Assembly: GCA_011051815.1 (NCBI GenBank)
Contig: DRKK01000304.1
Span: forward strand, 1 to 11,055
DNA from: Sphingomonadales bacterium
GTDB taxonomy: Bacteria > Pseudomonadota > Alphaproteobacteria > Sphingomonadales > Emcibacteraceae
Reading direction: 5' to 3'
DNA: 11,055 bases
In this document: positions 7,712-11,055 of the stretch, in pieces
How the letters are laid out: every line of letters begins with the position of its first letter
How positions within the stretch are numbered: position 1 is the first letter of the stretch
Position numbers and translations under genes: made by a program
Notes under the pieces: generated by a model
Databases searched by the model: none
What the model was told of the DNA's origin: nothing
Seen by the model: only the letters and a program-made list of their open reading frames with translations

Positions 7712-8973
7712 TCACAGAAATTCTTATCTTTTCCGGCGCAATTTTTTTCCTGATATTATTATCCGGGTTTTTTTCAGGGTCGGAAACCGCCCTGACCGCC
7801 GCCTCACCCTCACGCATTCACCGCATGGCCAAGGAAGGCAACAAACGGGCGTCGCTCGTGGAAAAGCTGACCCATAATTCGGAAAAGCTCATCGGAGCGA
7901 TTTTGCTGGGGAATAACCTGGTTAATATTCTGGCGTCCTCCCTGACCACGGCGTTTTTCATTCGCCTGTTCGGGGAAATCGGGGTGATCTATGCCACCCT
8001 GATGATGACCATATTAATATTGATTTTTGCAGAAATCCTGCCCAAGACCTATGCCATCACCTATCCGGAACGGGTGGCCCTGAAGGTGGCCCCCCTTACC
8101 CGGATCGTGGTTTTTCTCTTTTCGCCCTTTGTGGCACTGGTTCAGGTTATCCTGCGCACCACCTTAAAACTTTTCGGGGTTGAGATTACCGCCGAGAGAA
8201 TATTATCCGCCCACGATGAAATTCGCGGCACCATCAGCCTTCAGGCCCATGAAGGCGGGCTGGTCAAGGACAGCAAGGATATGCTCGACAGTATTCTTGA
8301 CCTGCAGGATGTCCAGCTGGAAGATGTGATGGTTCACCGGAAAAACATCGAAATGATCAATGCGGATGACAGCCCGGAAGATATTTTTACCCAGATCGTT
8401 GCCAGTCCCTTCACCCGCCTGCCCCTGTGGAAAGATGATCCTGACAATATCATCGGTGTCATCCATGCCAAAGAAGTGTTGCGCGCCGTAAAGTCCAATG
8501 AGGGCACCGTATCGGACATTGATTTCAACACCATTGCCCGCGAGCCGTGGTTCGTGCCGGAAACCACCAGCCTGCAGGAACAGCTGGCAAAATTCCGGTC
8601 AGAAAAGGCCCATTTTGCCCTGGTGGTTGATGAATATGGGGCCTTTATGGGGGTCATTACGCTGGAAGATATTCTGGAGGAAATCGTCGGCGATATTTAT
8701 GATGAACATGATACCTCGTCTACGGATGCCCAGGTTTTACAAGATGGCTCCATCGTTGTCAGCGGCGACAGTGCCATCCGTGACCTGAACCGTCAGTTCA
8801 ATTGGGATTTGGATGATGACAATGCCACGACAATCGCCGGATATGTCATCCATATCGCTGAAACAATCCCCCTGCCCGGTCAGAAATATTCACATGACGG
8901 CTTTATTTTTGAAGTCCTGAAACGGCGGCGAAATCAAATTACTTCAATCCTTGTCATTCCGAAAAAACCTTAA
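7708..8973 (+). CDS. CNNM/CBS-domain (CorC/HlyC family) membrane protein
   Basis: This family is implicated in divalent-cation (magnesium or cobalt) efflux. The older annotation as haemolysin is probably misleading. The 421-residue protein has an N-terminal CNNM transmembrane domain (about 1-185) with hydrophobic helices near 5-23, 60-84, 92-112 and 130-152 and the family signatures SGFFSGSETALTAAS at 19-33, LLGNNLVNILASS at 67-79 and FAEILPKTYA at 107-116. Two CBS domains follow (about 205-265 and 275-335; VVDEYGAFMGVITLEDILEE is at 306-325), which usually bind adenine nucleotide. A CorC/HlyC domain ends the protein (about 345-420). Its ATG lies in the ATGA shared with the aroB stop, so it is translationally coupled to the aro genes. 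No strong Shine-Dalgarno is visible. The transported ion cannot be read from the sequence. Confidence 0.93.
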   Translation: MITEILIFSGAIFFLILLSGFFSGSETALTAASPSRIHRMAKEGNKRASLVEKLTHNSEKLIGAILLGNNLVNILASSLTTAFFIRLFGEIGVIYATLMMTILILIFAEILPKTYAITYPERVALKVAPLTRIVVFLFSPFVALVQVILRTTLKLFGVEITAERILSAHDEIRGTISLQAHEGGLVKDSKDMLDSILDLQDVQLEDVMVHRKNIEMINADDSPEDIFTQIVASPFTRLPLWKDDPDNIIGVIHAKEVLRAVKSNEGTVSDIDFNTIAREPWFVPETTSLQEQLAKFRSEKAHFALVVDEYGAFMGVITLEDILEEIVGDIYDEHDTSSTDAQVLQDGSIVVSGDSAIRDLNRQFNWDLDDDNATTIAGYVIHIAETIPLPGQKYSHDGFIFEVLKRRRNQITSILVIPKKP

Positions 8974-9332
8974 TCATCATTCTGCTTGTTCAGAATTTCG
9001 GCTATTGCCACAACTTGCGCTGGCGAAAGATGGCGGATTTTTCGGGCCATCTGGTTGACCATAGAAACGGTTTCCGGGGGTAGCCCCGAGCTGTCCACTA
9101 TTATGCGCGGATGGGACAGACGTGCCAGCTGTTCGACCTCCTCCGCATCATCCCAGATCAGATTAAAATAGCTGATTACCTGTTGCACCAACGCCCATGT
9201 GGGTTGCCCCCGATGGCCATGCTCCAGCGCGGAAAGATAGGCCGGACTAAGTTCCAAATCAGCGGCCATTTGTTTTTGGCTAATGCCTTTGTTCTTGCGC
9301 AATAGGCGGATTTTTTTGCCAAAGGGGGTCAT
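8970..9332 (-). CDS. XRE-type helix-turn-helix protein with a conserved-looking C-terminal part
   Basis: This 120-residue protein has an N-terminal Cro/CI-type HTH (about 5-60): FGKKIRLLRKNKGISQKQMA, then ELSPAYLSALEHG as the recognition-helix region. It probably binds DNA as a dimer and acts as a transcriptional regulator, but its targets are unknown. The second half (about 68-118; ARLSHPRIIVD, GLPPETVSMVNQMARKIR) is not a known ligand domain to me. It resembles the C-termini of alphaproteobacterial HTH proteins that I recall beside smr. A strong Shine-Dalgarno (CAGGGGG, 6 nt before the ATG) lies within the smr 3' end, only 3 nt separate the two genes, and the HTH gene is last in the mltA-smr-HTH unit. 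Nothing around it looks phage-derived. Its stop overlaps the convergent stop of the CorC-like gene. Confidence 0.9.
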   Translation of the reverse strand: MTPFGKKIRLLRKNKGISQKQMAADLELSPAYLSALEHGHRGQPTWALVQQVISYFNLIWDDAEEVEQLARLSHPRIIVDSSGLPPETVSMVNQMARKIRHLSPAQVVAIAEILNKQNDD

Positions 9333-9335
9333 AAA

Positions 9336-9896
9336 TTACCCCCTGTTTCTTTTTAAAATTACGTATAACGCCCCGTCACCGCCATGCTCAACATTGGCCG
9401 TATGATAAGAAATTATCCGGCTTGCCAATTGCCCCTGGGACAGCCATCTGGGCACGTTGGTTTTTAAAACCCCGCGACCACGCGTATAATCACTATGTGA
9501 CATGGACTCCATATCTGGTTTTTTACCGCCCTTACCCGTCACCACCAGAATGGTTTTTTTACCGCGCCGCCAAGCGTCCTCGATATAACGATTTAAGGCG
9601 GCATAGGCCCGGTCTTGTGTCATGCCATGCAAATCTATCTTGCCGTCCGTCTTTACTTTCCCCCGGCGTATTTTCTGATGCCAGTTATGGTCGGCGTCTT
9701 TAAGGGTAAATGTCTGTTCCGTCAGACCGGGGGCAAAAGAAATATTCTGATCATAAAGGGGGGCAGACCGATCACGATAGGCCCCGCGCCGCACTAAAGG
9801 CCGCGCGGTGCGGTTACTGTCCAGTTTTGCTATATTTTCCGTTACCCTTTGCCAGAGTTTTTCCTCTGACGCACTAAGATTTTTCTGCCTCACCAT
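9336..9896 (-). CDS. Smr/MutS2-type domain protein (stand-alone Smr)
   Basis: Smr domains are found at the C-terminus of MutS2 and as stand-alone proteins, and several are nucleases acting on DNA or RNA. The specific role of this protein is not known. The 186-residue product has a charged N-terminal region of about 80 residues with no recognised fold, then the Smr domain with IDLHGMT at 87-93 (LDLHG-type motif), VTGKG at 119-123 and HGGDGALYVILKR at 171-183. I chose the ATG at 9896 because the protein then begins MVRQKNLSASEEKLW, as in related proteins. The frame extends 39 residues further upstream, but that part is a shadow inside mltA. A GGAAAG element is about 9 nt upstream of this ATG. 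The gene overlaps the mltA stop by 7 nt, which suggests translational coupling. Confidence 0.93.
   Translation of the reverse strand: MVRQKNLSASEEKLWQRVTENIAKLDSNRTARPLVRRGAYRDRSAPLYDQNISFAPGLTEQTFTLKDADHNWHQKIRRGKVKTDGKIDLHGMTQDRAYAALNRYIEDAWRRGKKTILVVTGKGGKKPDMESMSHSDYTRGRGVLKTNVPRWLSQGQLASRIISYHTANVEHGGDGALYVILKRNRG
9339..9345 (-). promoter_or_regulatory. Strong Shine-Dalgarno for the HTH gene inside smr
   Basis: CAGGGGG on the minus strand overlaps the last codons of smr and lies 6 nt before the ATG at 9332. The HTH gene can therefore load ribosomes independently as well as by coupling to smr. Confidence 0.6.
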
Positions 9897-11055
9897 GATT
9901 TTTCGCTTTCCGGGGAAATCCGTAACGCCAAATTTTTCGGGAGCAGAAAATAATAGCGGCCCCGTTCTCTCATAGATCCGGCCACAAGCCCGGCATCTTC
10001 CCCAACCCCCCAATATATATCAGCCCGCACACGCCCCTTGATCGCCCCGCCCGTATCCTGCGCAATGACCAGCCGCCGAATAGGGTCCGCCGCCTCAAGA
10101 GAAGGGGTTAAATCAAGCCATATGGGCATGCCCAAAGGCACATATTCCCGGTCCACCGCCAGCGACCGCCCGGCGGTAAGCATCACATTCATGCTACCCA
10201 CCGGGGCGGGCTTATCCAGCGCCTGAAAGAAAATATAAGACGGGTTTTTCCACATTAAGGCTTCGGCCTGCCGGGGGTTTTCCGTTATCCACGCCCGAAT
10301 AGCCTGCATGGACATATTCTTTCTGGTTATCGCCCCATTTTCGATGAGGAACTTACCAATGGAATGATAGGCCCGGCCATTCTTGCCCGCATAGCCAAAG
10401 AGTTGACGCTGACCATCCTCATAACGTATGACACCAGACCCTTGAATATGCATGAAAAAAGAATCTGCCGGGTCTTTTAACCAAACCACTTCCAAATTCA
10501 GATTATCAAGGCCGCCGCTGTCGATATTTTTACGGTCTTTAAAGGGGACAAATTCACCGTCCCGAACCTCGCCCACAATGGTTTTCCCCTTCAAGGCCGA
10601 ACTGAATTTGCCTAGATCAAGTACCTTCAGACTTTCCGGCACCATATAAAGCGGATAACGATATTCATCTGTCGGTTTTAGGCTGCCACTATATTCCGGC
10701 GCGAAATAACCGGTGAACAGGCCCTCGGTCTCCTGAGAATAGGAAAATGCGGTGAAATACTGCTCAAAAAAAGCGCGGGCCTCAAGGTTTGTTGGACCTG
10801 TCAGGTTTTGCGCCGCGCGGCAAGGCGTATGCCAGTCCTGAACCCGGCCGCCAATATTTTCAGGCGACAATTTACGCTGTGCCGGTTGAGACAAAAGAGC
10901 CGTACAAGATTTTTGAAAGGCGATGAGGGCTAATGCCTGCTGGTCCGAAGCCCAGCCCTCCAGATCATCATAAGGAATTTCAACAAATTCCGTAGGGCGG
11001 GGACGATTGCCATCTAGTTTTATCAATCCCCACAGCAAGAGCAAAAAAATGATGC
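9890..11055 (-). CDS. mltA: Membrane-bound lytic murein transglycosylase A, 5'-truncated by the window edge
   Basis: MltA cleaves the beta-1,4 bond between N-acetylmuramic acid and N-acetylglucosamine in peptidoglycan, leaving 1,6-anhydromuramic ends, and acts in the periplasm. The frame is open to the right edge, so the true start is outside. Numbering from the TTG codon at 11044, the motifs are LFTGYFAPEYSGS (109-121), the barrel segment VVWLKDPADSFFMHIQGSG (186-204), AVDREYVPLGMPIWLD (296-311) and the 3D domain AQDTGGAIKG...ADIYWG (328-346) with Asp330 and Asp342, one of which should be the catalytic Asp. The visible N-terminus is a hydrophobic segment (IIFLLLLWGLIKL) followed directly by charged residues, with no lipobox cysteine in view, so it may be a signal anchor or a cleaved signal. 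Cys47 and Cys75 could form a disulfide. The gene is followed by smr with a 7-nt overlap. Confidence 0.96.
   Translation of the reverse strand, partial: IIFLLLLWGLIKLDGNRPRPTEFVEIPYDDLEGWASDQQALALIAFQKSCTALLSQPAQRKLSPENIGGRVQDWHTPCRAAQNLTGPTNLEARAFFEQYFTAFSYSQETEGLFTGYFAPEYSGSLKPTDEYRYPLYMVPESLKVLDLGKFSSALKGKTIVGEVRDGEFVPFKDRKNIDSGGLDNLNLEVVWLKDPADSFFMHIQGSGVIRYEDGQRQLFGYAGKNGRAYHSIGKFLIENGAITRKNMSMQAIRAWITENPRQAEALMWKNPSYIFFQALDKPAPVGSMNVMLTAGRSLAVDREYVPLGMPIWLDLTPSLEAADPIRRLVIAQDTGGAIKGRVRADIYWGVGEDAGLVAGSMRERGRYYFLLPKNLALRISPESEKSW

Noticed and set aside
9897..10013. A 39-residue N-terminal extension of the Smr protein containing two cysteines
   Set aside because: It is the alternate frame of the MltA C-terminus. 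The ATG at 9896 has a plausible ribosome site and a typical start.

Overview
This window is an ordinary stretch of chromosomal housekeeping DNA, most likely from an alphaproteobacterium of moderate GC content. The lineage call rests on gene order and protein style: aroK-aroB followed by a CNNM/CBS (CorC-like) gene; a divergent unit of a small membrane protein, a large exported protein, xerD and accA; and an mltA-smr-HTH cluster. I recall all three arrangements from alphaproteobacteria such as the Kordiimonadales, Emcibacterales, Sneathiellales and Rhodospirillales, but I could not search to confirm. There is no sign of phage, transposon, CRISPR array, tRNA or rRNA, and nearly every base is coding.

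Layout: (1) 1-1791, plus strand: the C-terminal two thirds of SecA, cut by the left edge and ending in two tandem zinc-binding SEC-C motifs. (2) 1804-5800, minus strand: a probable operon read leftward, in the order 46-aa membrane protein, 637-aa exported helical protein, xerD, accA. Its genes are separated by 48 nt, -11 nt (overlap) and 45 nt. (3) 5801-5985: an AT-rich divergent intergenic region. (4) 5986-8973, plus strand: aroK, aroB and a CorC-like CNNM/CBS membrane protein, each overlapping the next. (5) 8970-11055, minus strand: mltA (cut by the right edge), smr and an XRE-type HTH gene, tightly packed and convergent with the CorC-like gene.

Roles: SecA drives protein export. AccA makes malonyl-CoA for fatty acid synthesis. 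XerD resolves chromosome dimers. AroK and AroB are shikimate-pathway enzymes. The CNNM/CBS protein is a probable divalent-cation transporter. MltA cleaves peptidoglycan, and Smr is a probable nucleic-acid-acting domain protein. The three genes of unknown role (the 46-aa protein, the 637-aa protein and the HTH protein) are the most open to discovery. I see no strong evidence for a new biological system. The best second-look items are the unlisted small membrane protein paired with the 637-aa exported protein, and the duplicated SecA zinc finger.
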